Part shown: positions 44,554 through 53,842 of the stretch, piece by piece
Layout: the number at the start of each line of letters is the position of its first letter
How positions within the stretch are numbered: position 1 is the first letter of the stretch
Source: Arthrobacter sp. Leaf69
GTDB taxonomy: Bacteria; Actinomycetota; Actinomycetes; Actinomycetales; Micrococcaceae
Length of the DNA: 64,000 bases
NCBI RefSeq assembly: GCF_001422645.1
Contig: NZ_LMLR01000014.1
Location: 62,001-126,000 of the forward strand
Direction: 5' to 3'
Translations under genes and position numbers: made by a program
Notes under the pieces: generated by a model
What the model was told of the DNA's origin: nothing
Database searches by the model: none
What the model saw: the letters and a program-made list of their open reading frames with translations, nothing else

Positions 44554-45521
44554 TACTGCCCTGCCTGCCGTTCCGCCGTCGGCGGCTGCGGGGCCCGCTT
44601 CTCATTGTCCGGCGCGAAGACCAGCACCGGCTTGGCGTAGCTGCCGGCGTCGGCCAGCAGCGCTACCAGCGTCCCGTCCGGCGCGAAGCCGGCGGCCGGG
44701 CTCTCCGGCGTGGCTGCGGCGGGCGTTCCGGCGGCCGCACCTGCGGCGATTCTGCGGCCGAAGGAAATCTCGGTGGTTTCCTCGTCCGTGAGTTCGCGGT
44801 TGGGCATAAGTGCCCGGGCGGCCTGCGACATTTCCAGCACGTCCAGCTCTTCGGCGAGCTGTTCGAGAGTGTGGGCCTGGTCCAGAGTGTAGGGGCCCAC
44901 CTGGGTCCGGCGCAGCGCCGTCAGGTGACCGCCGACGCCGAGCGCCTCGCCCAGGTCGCGGGCCAGCGCCCGGATGTACGTGCCGGAGGAGCACTCCACG
45001 GTGACATCCACATCAAGGACATCCACGTCCAGTGCCTCGCCGCCGCGCGCCGGACGGAGCCCGTGGACCTCGAAGCGGTGGATGGTGACGGGACGCGCGG
45101 CCAGCTTGACTTCTTCGCCGGAGCGGACCCGCGCGTAGGCGCGTTCGCCGTTGACCTTGATGGCGCTGACGCTGCTGGGAACCTGTTCGATCTCCCCGGT
45201 TAACGCGGCGACGCCGGCGCGGACCGCTTCCTCGGTGACCGAGGCGGCGCTGCGGGTGGCGGTGACCTCACCCTCGGCGTCGTCGGTGACAGTTGATTCG
45301 CCCAGCCGGATGGTGGCCGTATAGGTCTTGGAGGTGCCCACGATATAGGTGAGCAGCCGGGTGGCCTTGTTGATACCGACCACCAGGACGCCCGTGGCCA
45401 TGGGGTCCAGCGTTCCGGCGTGGCCCACCTTTCGGGTACCGGCGATCCGCCGCATCCGTCCAACCACATCGTGGCTGGTCCAGCCTTGCGGCTTGTCCAC
45501 TATTACCAGTCCAGAAAGCAC
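44553..45521 (-). CDS. truB: tRNA pseudouridine(55) synthase TruB
   Basis: Isomerises U55 in the T-loop of tRNA. The 322-residue protein has IVDKPQGWTSHDVVGRMRRI, the catalytic KVGHAGTLDPMATGVLVV with Asp39, and SSGTYIRALARDLG. The C-terminal 60 residues carry a low-complexity Ala/Pro stretch followed by a PUA-like end. The start is the ATG/GTG region at 45521. It is 4.4 kb from rbfA, its usual neighbour. Confidence 0.96.
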   Translation of the reverse strand: MLSGLVIVDKPQGWTSHDVVGRMRRIAGTRKVGHAGTLDPMATGVLVVGINKATRLLTYIVGTSKTYTATIRLGESTVTDDAEGEVTATRSAASVTEEAVRAGVAALTGEIEQVPSSVSAIKVNGERAYARVRSGEEVKLAARPVTIHRFEVHGLRPARGGEALDVDVLDVDVTVECSSGTYIRALARDLGEALGVGGHLTALRRTQVGPYTLDQAHTLEQLAEELDVLEMSQAARALMPNRELTDEETTEISFGRRIAAGAAAGTPAAATPESPAAGFAPDGTLVALLADAGSYAKPVLVFAPDNEKRAPQPPTAERQAGQ

Positions 45522-45590
45522 GCTTCCCAGTATATCTGCGCCGGAGCTGCCCCCGGCGCGGGAGCTGCACGCGACGGCTAGGATGGCAGA

Positions 45591-46748
45591 ATGCCCGAGC
45601 TAGCCGCCCACGTCCGCGATGTTCCCATCAACCAGATCCGCGAGATCACCGAGGCCGCCTGGGGAACTCCCGGCGCGATCGTCCTGAGCATCGGGGAACC
45701 GGGTTTCGCCGTGCCCCGCCATATCCTCGACGCCGGGATGGCCTGCCTGGACCGCGACGAAACCAACTACACCCCCAATGCCGGCATCCCGGCCCTGCGC
45801 GAGGCGTTCGCGGCCAGGTTCCGCGAACACAACGCGACGCCGGTTGGGGCGGACCGGGTATACGTCGTCGACGGCGCCCAGCAGGGCCTGCATTTCGCGA
45901 TGAGCCTGCTGCTCTCCCCCGGCGATGAGATCCTGATCCCCAATCCGGGCTACCCCACCTTCGCGATGACGTCCAGCCTGCTGCACGCCGTCCCCATCCA
46001 GTACCCGCTGTACCCCGAACACGACTTCCAGCCCCGGATCGCGGACATCGAGGAGCTCATCACGCCGCGGACCAAGGTGCTGATCCTCAACTCGCCGTCG
46101 AATCCGCTGGGTGCCGTCCTGGGCGAGGAGCTGACCCGCAGCCTCGTGGAACTGGCTGTCCGCCACGACCTGTGGATCATCTCCGACGAATGCTACGAGG
46201 CGTTCACCTACGACGTACCGCATGTGAGCCCGGCACGCTTCGACAGCGATGTCGCCGGCGAAGCCCGCGTGTTCACCTCGCTCACGCTCTCCAAAACCTA
46301 CGGCCTGACCGGGTTGCGCATCGGCGCCCTGATCTGCCCGCCCGGCCTGGAGCAGCAAATGAACAACGTGATGGAGGCGATCGTCTCCTGCGTGGCCTCC
46401 CCCTCGCAGTACGCGGCGCTGGCCGCACTGACAGGCCCGCAGGACTACGTCAGCCACGCCCACGCGCACTACCGGGCCAACCGGGACGCCGCCTCGGCGG
46501 TGTTGGAGGCCAAGGCGATCCCGTTCCTCACCGCGCAAGGGGCCTTCTACCTCTGGGCCGATGTGTCCCACGTCAGCGGCGGGGATGTGCGCTCCTGGGT
46601 CCGGCGCTTCCTGGCCGATTCCGGGGTGTCCTTTGCCCCGGGCACCGCGTTCGGCTCGATCGGCGAGGGCTGGATCCGGATTGCGCTGTGTGGCAGTCAG
46701 GCTGAACTGGTGGAAGGCCTCGGCCGGCTCCCGGCCCGGCTGGGCTGA
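45591..46748 (+). CDS. Class I/II aminotransferase
   Basis: PLP aminotransferase of 385 residues with LSIGEPGFAVP, NYTPNAGIPALREAF, ILNSPSNPLGAV, SDECYEAFTYD and the Schiff-base lysine in SLTLSKTYGLTGLRIG (near 235). This is the aspartate/aromatic aminotransferase Ib-type subgroup; the amino donor is unknown. TAGGAT ends 6 nt before the ATG with no RBS, so the mRNA is probably leaderless. Confidence 0.92.
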   Translation: MPELAAHVRDVPINQIREITEAAWGTPGAIVLSIGEPGFAVPRHILDAGMACLDRDETNYTPNAGIPALREAFAARFREHNATPVGADRVYVVDGAQQGLHFAMSLLLSPGDEILIPNPGYPTFAMTSSLLHAVPIQYPLYPEHDFQPRIADIEELITPRTKVLILNSPSNPLGAVLGEELTRSLVELAVRHDLWIISDECYEAFTYDVPHVSPARFDSDVAGEARVFTSLTLSKTYGLTGLRIGALICPPGLEQQMNNVMEAIVSCVASPSQYAALAALTGPQDYVSHAHAHYRANRDAASAVLEAKAIPFLTAQGAFYLWADVSHVSGGDVRSWVRRFLADSGVSFAPGTAFGSIGEGWIRIALCGSQAELVEGLGRLPARLG

Positions 46749-46900
46749 GGGCAGCGCCAGCGGGTCCCTGTCCCCTACCGCCGGGGGCGGGCAGCGCCTA
46801 CCCTGAGCGCAACGCATGCTTTCCGCGCGCGTCCCCGGACGTCCGTCCCGGGTTGGTGGTTCCGTGCCTGGTGTATCCGGGCCCGGTGAGGGAGGTTCAC

Positions 46901-47110
46901 ATGTGGTGGCAGGACTTGTTATGGGGCATCTGGAACGGGCTCACGGCGTGGATTGTGCTGATCGTCCACGTCTTCGGGCAGTGGAGCGAGTTTCCGTTCT
47001 ACAATTCGGCCCGTGCCGGGAACTGGTACGACTTCGGCTTCCTGCTGGGGGTCGGCTCGCCTTTCCTGGGCGGTCTGGGAGCCCAGGGAGCGCGGAGCAG
47101 GCGTCGCTGA
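46901..47110 (+). CDS. Small membrane protein
   Basis: Protein of 69 residues, too small for confident family assignment. It has two hydrophobic segments around a WSEFPFYNSARAGNWYDFGFLLG loop and a basic C-terminus. A GGGAGG site lies 5 nt before the ATG, strong support for translation. The FGQWSEFPFYNxxRxGNWYDFGFLLG sequence looks conserved in Arthrobacter-type small proteins. Function unknown. Confidence 0.75.
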   Translation: MWWQDLLWGIWNGLTAWIVLIVHVFGQWSEFPFYNSARAGNWYDFGFLLGVGSPFLGGLGAQGARSRRR

Positions 47111-47116
47111 AGCCGC

Positions 47117-47464
47117 TCACAGCATGATTTCTTCCTCCGGTGCCAGGTGCGCGGCGGGCGCCTGAGTGAAGGACATGGTGACGATGAAGTGGCCCTCGGA
47201 GAAGTTCTGCGCGATGATCGCCCCTGCCTCCCCGGCCAGCTTCACGCCGAATTGTAGTTCCAGGCGCTCGGCGCCGACTTCCTTGAGGACCTCCGCCGTC
47301 GCGTTGGCCGCCGGCCGGATGGCGGAGAGCGCATCTTCCAGCCGCCGCCCGGCGTCCGTAATTCCCTGCTCGTTCCGTGCGGGCCGCTCGACGCCGAAGC
47401 TGTTGTCCGCGACCTCCACCAGGACGGTCCCGGATCCCACTTCGTATCGCACTATCTCGGTCAT
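47117..47464 (-). CDS. Trypsin-co-occurring domain (Trypco1) protein
   Basis: Protein of 115 residues. The order VLVEVAD..., LEDALSAIRPAANATAEVL, LELQFGVKLAGEAGAIIAQ, GHFIVTMSF matches the Trypco1 domain (also called CU044_2847 family), which is often found next to trypsin-like proteases in predicted conflict or signalling systems. No trypsin, NTPase or sensor gene is near, so this is an orphan. The ATG at 47464 has a GAGGAAG-type RBS upstream. Function is not established. Confidence 0.8.
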   Translation of the reverse strand: MTEIVRYEVGSGTVLVEVADNSFGVERPARNEQGITDAGRRLEDALSAIRPAANATAEVLKEVGAERLELQFGVKLAGEAGAIIAQNFSEGHFIVTMSFTQAPAAHLAPEEEIML

Positions 47465-47492
47465 TGCTTCCTCCGTCTCGCCGTTGGGCCCG

Positions 47493-47930
47493 TCACGGAC
47501 GGCCCGCCGCCAACGCCCCGTCGAGCCATTGGCGCAGGGCCGCGGCGGGAGGTGCGCCCGCCTGGCGGGCAACTACTTTGCCGTCCCTGATCAGCAGGAT
47601 GGTCGGGATCGCCTGGATGCCGAAGCGCTGCGAGAGCGCCGGTGACGTGTCGACGTCGACCTTGACGAGTTTGACCTGGCCGGCACGCTCCTGGGCCAGC
47701 TTGTCCAGCACCGGGCTGACCATGCGGCAGGGACCGCACCAGGCAGCCCAGAAGTCGATCAGCGCCGGCGTCGAGGACTGCTCGGCGATAACGGCGAAGT
47801 CGGCATCGCCGGCCGCGACGATCCAGGGCAGGTCCTTGCGGCAGTTGCCGCAGCGCGGGTGACCGGGAGCCGACGCCGGGATCCGGTTGGTCTTCCCGCA
47901 GTGGGGGCACTTGGTCAAGCTGGAACCCAC
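47493..47930 (-). CDS. Zinc-ribbon thioredoxin (thioredoxin 2 type)
   Basis: Protein of 145 residues: an N-terminal zinc ribbon with cysteines at 8, 11, 27 and 30 (CPHCGK...CGNCRKDLPW), then a thioredoxin fold with active site WCGPC at 64-68 and the cis-Pro in AIPTILL. This is the TrxC (thioredoxin 2) layout, involved in oxidative-stress reduction of disulfides. The start is the GTG at 47930 (VGSSLTKCPHC); the longer open frame has no homology. The Trypco1 gene follows 28 bp later on the same strand. Confidence 0.93.
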   Translation of the reverse strand: MGSSLTKCPHCGKTNRIPASAPGHPRCGNCRKDLPWIVAAGDADFAVIAEQSSTPALIDFWAAWCGPCRMVSPVLDKLAQERAGQVKLVKVDVDTSPALSQRFGIQAIPTILLIRDGKVVARQAGAPPAAALRQWLDGALAAGRP

Positions 47931-48031
47931 GGCCCGCCGCCTTTCGGTGTCCCCGCAGTCATGGTTCCATGGGACGCCCCGGCGCGGAAAGGGCATAGAG
48001 TCCAAAGACCCCGGGGCCGGCGCCGGCCGCC

Positions 48032-48517
48032 TCAGTACTCGATGCGGTCCGGGTTCTCGCGCCACGCCTGGAAAGGAACGTCCGACGCCGGGACGGCCGC
48101 CTGGCGGACCGGCATGAGTTCCGGCCGGGTTCCGTTGAAGTACTCATAGAACAGCGCGTCGTCGAACCCGGCGGCGGCCGCCGCGTGCCGGTCCGCGGCG
48201 AAGTAGACCAGGTCCACCCGGGCCCACAGGGCCGCGGCGAGACACAGCGGGCACGGTTCGCAACTTGCGTAGAGCACGGAACCGCTGAGATCGAAGTTGG
48301 CGGCGGCCGCCGAGGCCGTGCGGATGGCCACCACTTCGGCGTGGGCGGTGGGATCGTTGTCCCGGGCCACCCGGTTGACGCCCGAATGGACCCGCCCGTC
48401 GGCCGTCACCACCAGCGCCCCGAACGGTCCGCCGCCGTCGGCCGCGCTCCCGGCGGCGAGCTGGATGGCCTGATCCAGGAATCGGTTGATGTCAGGGGCC
48501 GGGGGTGGAGTCACCAT
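48032..48517 (-). CDS. Nucleoside/guanine deaminase (CDA fold)
   Basis: Zinc deaminase of 161 residues with the HAE motif at 59-61 and the cysteine motif SCEPCPLC at 85-92. The downstream GFDDALFYEYFNGTRPE and the C-terminal FQAWRENPDRIEY resemble Bacillus-type guanine deaminase, where the C-terminus caps the active site of the partner subunit. Guanine to xanthine is the likely reaction, but other bases are possible. Confidence 0.85.
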   Translation of the reverse strand: MVTPPPAPDINRFLDQAIQLAAGSAADGGGPFGALVVTADGRVHSGVNRVARDNDPTAHAEVVAIRTASAAAANFDLSGSVLYASCEPCPLCLAAALWARVDLVYFAADRHAAAAAGFDDALFYEYFNGTRPELMPVRQAAVPASDVPFQAWRENPDRIEY

Positions 48518-48650
48518 GGTCCGATCATAGCCACAACCACCGTCGGCCGCGGAGGATCCGTGTGTGCCGGAAAGTCATCGACTCTGCGGCTCCCGCGGCC
48601 TAATATCCGCTATAGGGGCCGCCTCGAATCATCCCGGCGGCCAATCCACC

Positions 48651-48684
48651 GGTCTCAATGGTCTCAGCGGTCTCAGTGGTCTGG
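48651..48684. repeat. 9-bp tandem repeat upstream of the ScyD/ScyE-type gene
   Basis: GGTCTCA(A/G)(T/C) is repeated three times from 48651 at a 9-bp period, with a fourth start GGTCTGG. It lies 33 bp before the ATG at 48717, within the promoter or leader. Copy number might tune expression. Confidence 0.7.
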
Positions 48685-48716
48685 ATACGCCAACACTCGC
48701 CTCGGGAGAGCCAACC

Positions 48717-49856
48717 ATGGGAATGAGATTGTCACTGCTAGCCACGGCCGCCACGGCGGCCGTGTTCCTCTCGACCGGGGCACCTGCCGGCGCCGCCCCG
48801 GACAATGCCACCGGCATATCCTCTGGCGGGACCACCGGAGCGAAGGCTCCGGTGCAGCTCACCGACAAGCTGGTGGGCCCGCTGCATGTCACTGCCGGCC
48901 GCCACGGCTCCGTGACGGTGAGCGAGTCCTTCGGCGGCCGGCTGACCCGGGTCGACTCGAAGGGCACCCGACACGTCCTCTACGAAACTCCTGACTGGAG
49001 TGTTGCGGGTAATGCCCACCAGGATGGCGAGACGTATGTCCTGGAGAGCAAGGGCGCCGGCCCCAACCCTGCAGCGCTGGCCGGTCACGTCCGCATCATC
49101 GACGAAGACGGGAAGCAGCGGACTCTTGGCGATTTCGCCACGCTGGAAACGGAAGAGAACGCCGACGGCGAAACCCGGTACGGCTACCGCGACCTGCCGG
49201 ATGGCTGCGCGGCGAAACTGCCTCCCACGATGCCCGAAACCTACGAGGGAGAAGTAGATTCGCACCCGTACGGCATCGCGCTCACCGACGAGACCATCTA
49301 CGTGGCTGATGCCGGGGCGAACAGCGTGGTCTCCGTTGACACCAGCAGCGGAACGACCGAGACCGTCGCGGTGCTGCCGCCGCGGCCGTATGAGATCACC
49401 AAGGACGTCGCGGCAGCCAATGGCCTGCCGGACTGCGTGGTGGGATCAACATACGACTTCGAAGCCGTCCCGACGGATGTCGCCGTGGGGCGTGACGGCT
49501 GGCTGTACGTGACCTCGCTCCCGGGCGGCCCGGAAGACCCGAAGCTCGGCGCCCGTGGGGCGATCTTCAAGGTGGACCCGGACGGCCACGACGTGGAGCT
49601 GGTGGCGGATGACATACTGACGCCTACCGGACTGGCCCTGGCCGACAACGGCGACATGTACGTTGCCTCGCTCTTCGGCGACGGCGTCCTCAAGATTGAT
49701 CCGGACTCAGGCGAACAGACCGTGGTGCTGGCCGCCGTCTTCACAGCCGACGTCGATCTCCGCGGGGACACCCTGTATGCCACGGTCAACGCGCTGCCCG
49801 GCCCCAATGGGCCGCCCGACGGCAGGGTCGTGTACCTGGAGCTCGACGACGACTGA
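48717..49856 (+). CDS. Secreted ScyD/ScyE family protein
   Basis: Protein of 379 residues. The N-terminus MGMRLSLLATAATAAVFLST is a Sec signal peptide with likely cleavage after AGA in APAGAAPDN. The mature part has repeated beta-propeller-like blades (GPLHVTAGRHGSVTVSES, HPYGIALTDETIYVADAGANSV, PTDVAVGRDGWLYVTSLPGG, LALADNGDMYVASLFGDGVL), the pattern of the ScyD/ScyE family named after scytonemin genes of cyanobacteria. In soil actinobacteria the role is unknown. The ATG at 48717 has CGGGAGAG 8 nt upstream. Confidence 0.85.
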   Translation: MGMRLSLLATAATAAVFLSTGAPAGAAPDNATGISSGGTTGAKAPVQLTDKLVGPLHVTAGRHGSVTVSESFGGRLTRVDSKGTRHVLYETPDWSVAGNAHQDGETYVLESKGAGPNPAALAGHVRIIDEDGKQRTLGDFATLETEENADGETRYGYRDLPDGCAAKLPPTMPETYEGEVDSHPYGIALTDETIYVADAGANSVVSVDTSSGTTETVAVLPPRPYEITKDVAAANGLPDCVVGSTYDFEAVPTDVAVGRDGWLYVTSLPGGPEDPKLGARGAIFKVDPDGHDVELVADDILTPTGLALADNGDMYVASLFGDGVLKIDPDSGEQTVVLAAVFTADVDLRGDTLYATVNALPGPNGPPDGRVVYLELDDD

Positions 49857-49890
49857 TCGGACAGAACTGTCCCCCACCGAGAACCCGACA

Positions 49891-49926
49891 AAAATGGCCG
49901 GTCCCCCTGCGGGGGCCGGCCATTTC
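49891..49926. terminator. Bidirectional terminator
   Basis: AAATGGCCGG and CCCCC pair with GGGGG and CCGGCCATTT around a TGC loop. It lies between the convergent ScyD/ScyE-type gene and rbfA and can stop both. Confidence 0.9.
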
Positions 49927-49968
49927 GGTACAGAAACTCAGTTGTTCAGTGACTGTGTTGTTGCTGGG

Positions 49969-50478
49969 CTACTTGTTGCTGTCCTCGTCGACGTCGTCTT
50001 CGTCGATGAGGTCCAGGTCCTCTTCGTCGAAATCGTCCTCGTCGAGCTCCACGTCCTGCGGAGTATCGCTCTTGTAGGGGTCGGCGTCGCCGGCGTGCTT
50101 TGCGCTGGCAGCGAGTGCGGCCACCTCTGCGTCGCGCTTCTTCGCGGCCCGGAGCAGTTCCTCCAGGTTCGAGGCATTGACCGGGATCTGGTCCGCCACG
50201 AACTCGAGGGTGGGGGTCAGCCGGACGGTGATGTTCCGGCCGACTTCCTGACGCAGCACGCCCTTGGCTTTCTCAAGCCCCTTGGCGGCCTCGGCCTGGA
50301 CCAACTGGTCGCCGAACACCGTGTAGTAGACGGTGGCGTGCTGAAGATCGTTTGTCACCCGCGCATCGGTAACAGTGACGCCCTCAAGCCGAGGATCCTT
50401 GACCCTCCGGCCCAGCGCCTCAGCAACAACAACCTTAATCCGCTGCGCCAACTTGGCAGCCCGTGCGGGATCAGCCAT
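49969..50478 (-). CDS. rbfA: Ribosome-binding factor A
   Basis: Binds the 30S subunit and aids 16S rRNA maturation, especially at low temperature. The 169-residue protein has LAQRIKVVVAEALGRRVKDPRLEGVTVTDARVT and LTPTLEFVADQI, the KH-like RbfA core, and an acidic C-terminal tail of about 40 residues. The ATG at 50478 has AGGAG 6 nt upstream. infB lies 293 bp upstream across a large palindrome. Confidence 0.95.
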   Translation of the reverse strand: MADPARAAKLAQRIKVVVAEALGRRVKDPRLEGVTVTDARVTNDLQHATVYYTVFGDQLVQAEAAKGLEKAKGVLRQEVGRNITVRLTPTLEFVADQIPVNASNLEELLRAAKKRDAEVAALAASAKHAGDADPYKSDTPQDVELDEDDFDEEDLDLIDEDDVDEDSNK

Positions 50479-50580
50479 TTCCACTCCTAAAAAATTTGGA
50501 TGTACGACGGCGCCGGGGCAACTGGCGTACACCTGCTGGGTTTTCATGCCACGCGCCTAAGGCGAGTCTACGACGGACGC

Positions 50581-50745
50581 CCGTTGGATTCTTCCGGCGG
50601 CTCTTTGAAGCCGTGGAGGGGGCCCGGGAGTGGCATCGGGCCTGCCGGAGCTGGGCGGCCGACGTCGTCAGACGCCGGCCGCCCAGCGTAGGGGCGGGGC
50701 CCCCTCTACGGCGGAAAAGTGGGGGCCGCCGGACGAATCCAACGG
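50581..50745. repeat. 165-nt nested palindrome between infB and rbfA
   Basis: Three arms pair in order: 50581-50601 with 50725-50745 (20 of 21 bases), 50611-50626 with 50696-50711 (14 of 16), and 50650-50661 with 50676-50687 (12 of 12). Outer arm sequence begins CCGTTGGATTC. It has no T-run and no open frame. It could be a MITE-like element, a very stable RNA hairpin after infB, or a dispersed genus repeat. Confidence 0.85.
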
Positions 50746-50771
50746 CCCCGCACCTGAACTGCTAAACCAAC

Positions 50772-53690
50772 TTAGACGCGCGGCTTTTCGCGCATCTCGA
50801 AGGTCTCGATGATGTCACCTTCGGTGATGTCGTTGAACGAACCAAGCCCGATACCACACTCGAAGTCCGTGCGGACCTCAGTGGCGTCGTCCTTGAAGCG
50901 CTTGAGCGTCTCAACGGTGAGGTTGTCACCGATGATCTTGCCGTCGCGGCTGATGCGGGCCTTGGCGTTGCGTCGGATAACACCCGAGCGCACGATCGAG
51001 CCTGCAATGTTGCCGAACTTGGAGGAACGGAACACTTCGCGGACCTCGGCGGTGCCAAGCTGGTGCTCTTCGTACTCCGGCTTGAGCATGCCCTTGAGGG
51101 CCGCCTCAATGTCATCGATTGCTGCGTAGATGACGGAGTAGAAGCGCATGTCCACGCCTTCGCGGTCTGCCAGTTCGGCAACACGCTCAGCGGGCTTGAC
51201 GTTGAAGCCGATGATGACGGCGCTGTCGACCGTCGCCAGGTTGACGTCGTTCTGCGTGATCGCACCGACACCGCGGTGGATAACGCGGAGCTGGACACCC
51301 TCGCCGACGTCGATCTTGAGCAGCGCGTCTTCGAGGGCTTCCACGGCACCGGACACGTCACCCTTAAGGATGAGGTTGAGGGTGTCGATCTTGCCATCGG
51401 CGACGGCCTGGTCGAAGTCTTCCAGGCTGATGCGCTTGCGGCGCTTGGCCAGGGCGGCGTTGCGGTCCGCAGCTTCACGCTTCTCGGCGATCTGGCGGGC
51501 GGTGCGCTCGTCAGCGGTCACGAAGAAGGTGTCGCCGGCGCGCGGGACGTTGGACAGACCCAGTACCTGAACGGGGCGGGACGGACCCGCCTGGGTGAGG
51601 GCGCTGCCGTCGTCGTCGAACATCGCACGGACGCGGCCGTGGGCCGTGCCTGCCACGATGGTGTCGCCGACGTTCAGGGTGCCGGACTGCACCAGGACGG
51701 TAGCAACCGCACCGCGGCCCTTGTCCAGGTTGGCTTCAATCGCGATACCGCGGGCGTCCTTGTTCGGGTTGGCGCGCATGTCCAGGGCTGCGTCTGCGGT
51801 GAGCAGAACGGCCTCGAGCAGCTCGTCGATGTGCAGGTTCTGGCGGGCAGAGACCTCCACGAACATGGTGTCGCCACCGTATTCTTCCGGGACCAGTCCG
51901 TACTCGGTCAGCTGGCCGCGGACCTTCTCCGGGTTGGCGCCTTCCTTGTCGATCTTGTTCACGGCCACGACGATCGGCACGTTGGCCGCCTGGGCGTGGT
52001 TAAGGGCTTCAATGGTCTGCGGCATTACGCCGTCGTCCGCTGCAACCACCAGGATGGCGATGTCGGTGACCTTCGCACCACGGGCACGCATGGCGGTGAA
52101 CGCCTCGTGGCCCGGAGTATCGATGAAGGTGATCTTGCGATCGGTACCCTCGTGAGCGTGAGTGACCTGGTATGCACCGATGTGCTGCGTGATACCGCCG
52201 TGCTCGCCCGCCATAACGTCGGACTTGCGGATGGCATCGAGCAGACGGGTCTTACCGTGGTCGACGTGGCCCATGACGGTGACAACCGGAGGACGTGCCT
52301 CAAGTTCCTCGTCGCCTTCGGCTTCGAGTTCGGCTTCGAAGTCGATGTCGAAGCCGGACAGGAGCTCGCGCTCCTCATCCTCCGGGGACACGACCTGGAG
52401 CTTGTAGCCAAGCTCCTCGCCGAGCAGGGCGAAGGTCTCTTCATCCAGCGACTGCGTGGCCGTGGCCATTTCGCCGAGGTGGAAGAGCACGGTCACCAGC
52501 GCGGCGGGGTTCGCCTCGATCTTGTCGGCAAAGTCCGTGATGGACGAGCCACGGCGAAGCCGGACTACGGTGTTGCCGTCGCCGCGGGGTACGCTCACGC
52601 CACCCAGCGACGGAGCACTCATCTGCTCGAGTTCCTGACGCTTGGCACGCTTCGACTTGCGCTGCTTGCCACGGCCTGCGCCGCCCTTACCGAAAGCACC
52701 CTGGGTGCCACCGCGACCGCGGCCACCCTTGCCGAAGCCGCCGCCGGCCGGAGCGCCGCCACCGGCACCGGGAGCACCGGTACCTGGAGCGCCACCCGGA
52801 CGTCCCGGACCACGTGCGCCGCCGCCGGGACGACCTGCACCAGCCGGTGCGGGACGTTCGGTGCGGTTAGGCATCATGCCGGGAGTCGGACGGTTTCCGC
52901 CAGCGCCTGCCGGACGGCCTGCGCCGGGGGCGCCTGCCGGACGGGGAGCACCCGGGCGTGCACCCGGAGCGCCGCCGGTGCGGGGAGCACCCGGACGGGG
53001 ACCGCCAGCGCCTGCTGCGGGACGCGGGCCGCCGGGGCGTTCGCCCTCGGTGCGGCTTCCGCCCGGACGCGGCATGCCCTGGGAAGGAGCGAACGGGTTG
53101 TTGCCCGGACGTGAGGGACGATCGTTGTCGCCGCCGCGGCCGCGGGGCATGCCCTGGGACGTGGCGAACGGGTTGTTGCCGGGACGGGGACCGCCCGGGC
53201 GGGGAGCCGAGCCCTGGCGTGCCGGAGCAGCCGGGGTTTCAGCCTTGGGAGCCGGACGTGCGCCGGGCTTGATGCCCGTCGACGGCGCGGCCGGAGCCTG
53301 CGCAGCCGGAGTTTGGGCAGCGGGAGCCTGGGCGGCGGGGGCTGCCGGTGCGGCAGGGGCTGCCGGGGCGGCGCTGGGTGCCGGAGCAGCTGCTGCCGGA
53401 GCCGGAGCTTCAGTCTTGGTCACTGCACCTGCCGGCGCTGCCGGGGCCGGCGCGGGCGCCAGACGGGTTGCCGAGGGGCTGGCGGGTGCCTTGGGGGCGG
53501 ACGCGGGTGCTTCGGACTTCGAAGCCGCGGCTGCGTCGGGGTAAGCGTTGCGGAGTTTCCTCACAACGGGGGCCTCAATGGTGGAAGAGGCGGAGCGAAC
53601 GAATTCGCCCAGTTCCTGCAGTTTGGTTACTGCATCTTTGGAAGTAATACCGAGCTCTTTAGCAAGCTCATGTACGCGGACCTTGGCCAC
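50772..53690 (-). CDS. infB: Translation initiation factor IF-2
   Basis: GTPase that brings fMet-tRNA to the 30S subunit. The 972-residue protein starts with an IF2_N helical domain, then a long Ala/Pro/Gly/Arg-rich linker (about 55-350) typical of actinobacterial IF-2, a second IF2_N-like region, the G domain with [14 protein letters not shown] near 473, VNKIDKEG (NKxD) and the C-terminal domains ending in [25 protein letters not shown]. It is the centre of the rimP-nusA-ylxR-infB unit. Confidence 0.98.
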   Translation of the reverse strand: MAKVRVHELAKELGITSKDAVTKLQELGEFVRSASSTIEAPVVRKLRNAYPDAAAASKSEAPASAPKAPASPSATRLAPAPAPAAPAGAVTKTEAPAPAAAAPAPSAAPAAPAAPAAPAAQAPAAQTPAAQAPAAPSTGIKPGARPAPKAETPAAPARQGSAPRPGGPRPGNNPFATSQGMPRGRGGDNDRPSRPGNNPFAPSQGMPRPGGSRTEGERPGGPRPAAGAGGPRPGAPRTGGAPGARPGAPRPAGAPGAGRPAGAGGNRPTPGMMPNRTERPAPAGAGRPGGGARGPGRPGGAPGTGAPGAGGGAPAGGGFGKGGRGRGGTQGAFGKGGAGRGKQRKSKRAKRQELEQMSAPSLGGVSVPRGDGNTVVRLRRGSSITDFADKIEANPAALVTVLFHLGEMATATQSLDEETFALLGEELGYKLQVVSPEDEERELLSGFDIDFEAELEAEGDEELEARPPVVTVMGHVDHGKTRLLDAIRKSDVMAGEHGGITQHIGAYQVTHAHEGTDRKITFIDTPGHEAFTAMRARGAKVTDIAILVVAADDGVMPQTIEALNHAQAANVPIVVAVNKIDKEGANPEKVRGQLTEYGLVPEEYGGDTMFVEVSARQNLHIDELLEAVLLTADAALDMRANPNKDARGIAIEANLDKGRGAVATVLVQSGTLNVGDTIVAGTAHGRVRAMFDDDGSALTQAGPSRPVQVLGLSNVPRAGDTFFVTADERTARQIAEKREAADRNAALAKRRKRISLEDFDQAVADGKIDTLNLILKGDVSGAVEALEDALLKIDVGEGVQLRVIHRGVGAITQNDVNLATVDSAVIIGFNVKPAERVAELADREGVDMRFYSVIYAAIDDIEAALKGMLKPEYEEHQLGTAEVREVFRSSKFGNIAGSIVRSGVIRRNAKARISRDGKIIGDNLTVETLKRFKDDATEVRTDFECGIGLGSFNDITEGDIIETFEMREKPRV

Positions 53691-53842
53691 ATTTCTCCTG
53701 TCTCGGTCCGCACCGAGCCAGGCACGAACCGTCTACTTCTTACTGCGGACCTCCGCCGCGAGTGCAGCTGAAAGGCCCATTGCAGAGCGCAACAAAGTTG
53801 TCATCGTTGCGCACTCATCGCTGGGAACTCATCGGGTTTCCA

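Noticed and set aside
51063..53114. 683-residue plus-strand frame antisense to infB
   Set aside because: Antisense shadow of the IF-2 gene; the Thr/Ala/Gly-rich end mirrors the IF-2 linker.
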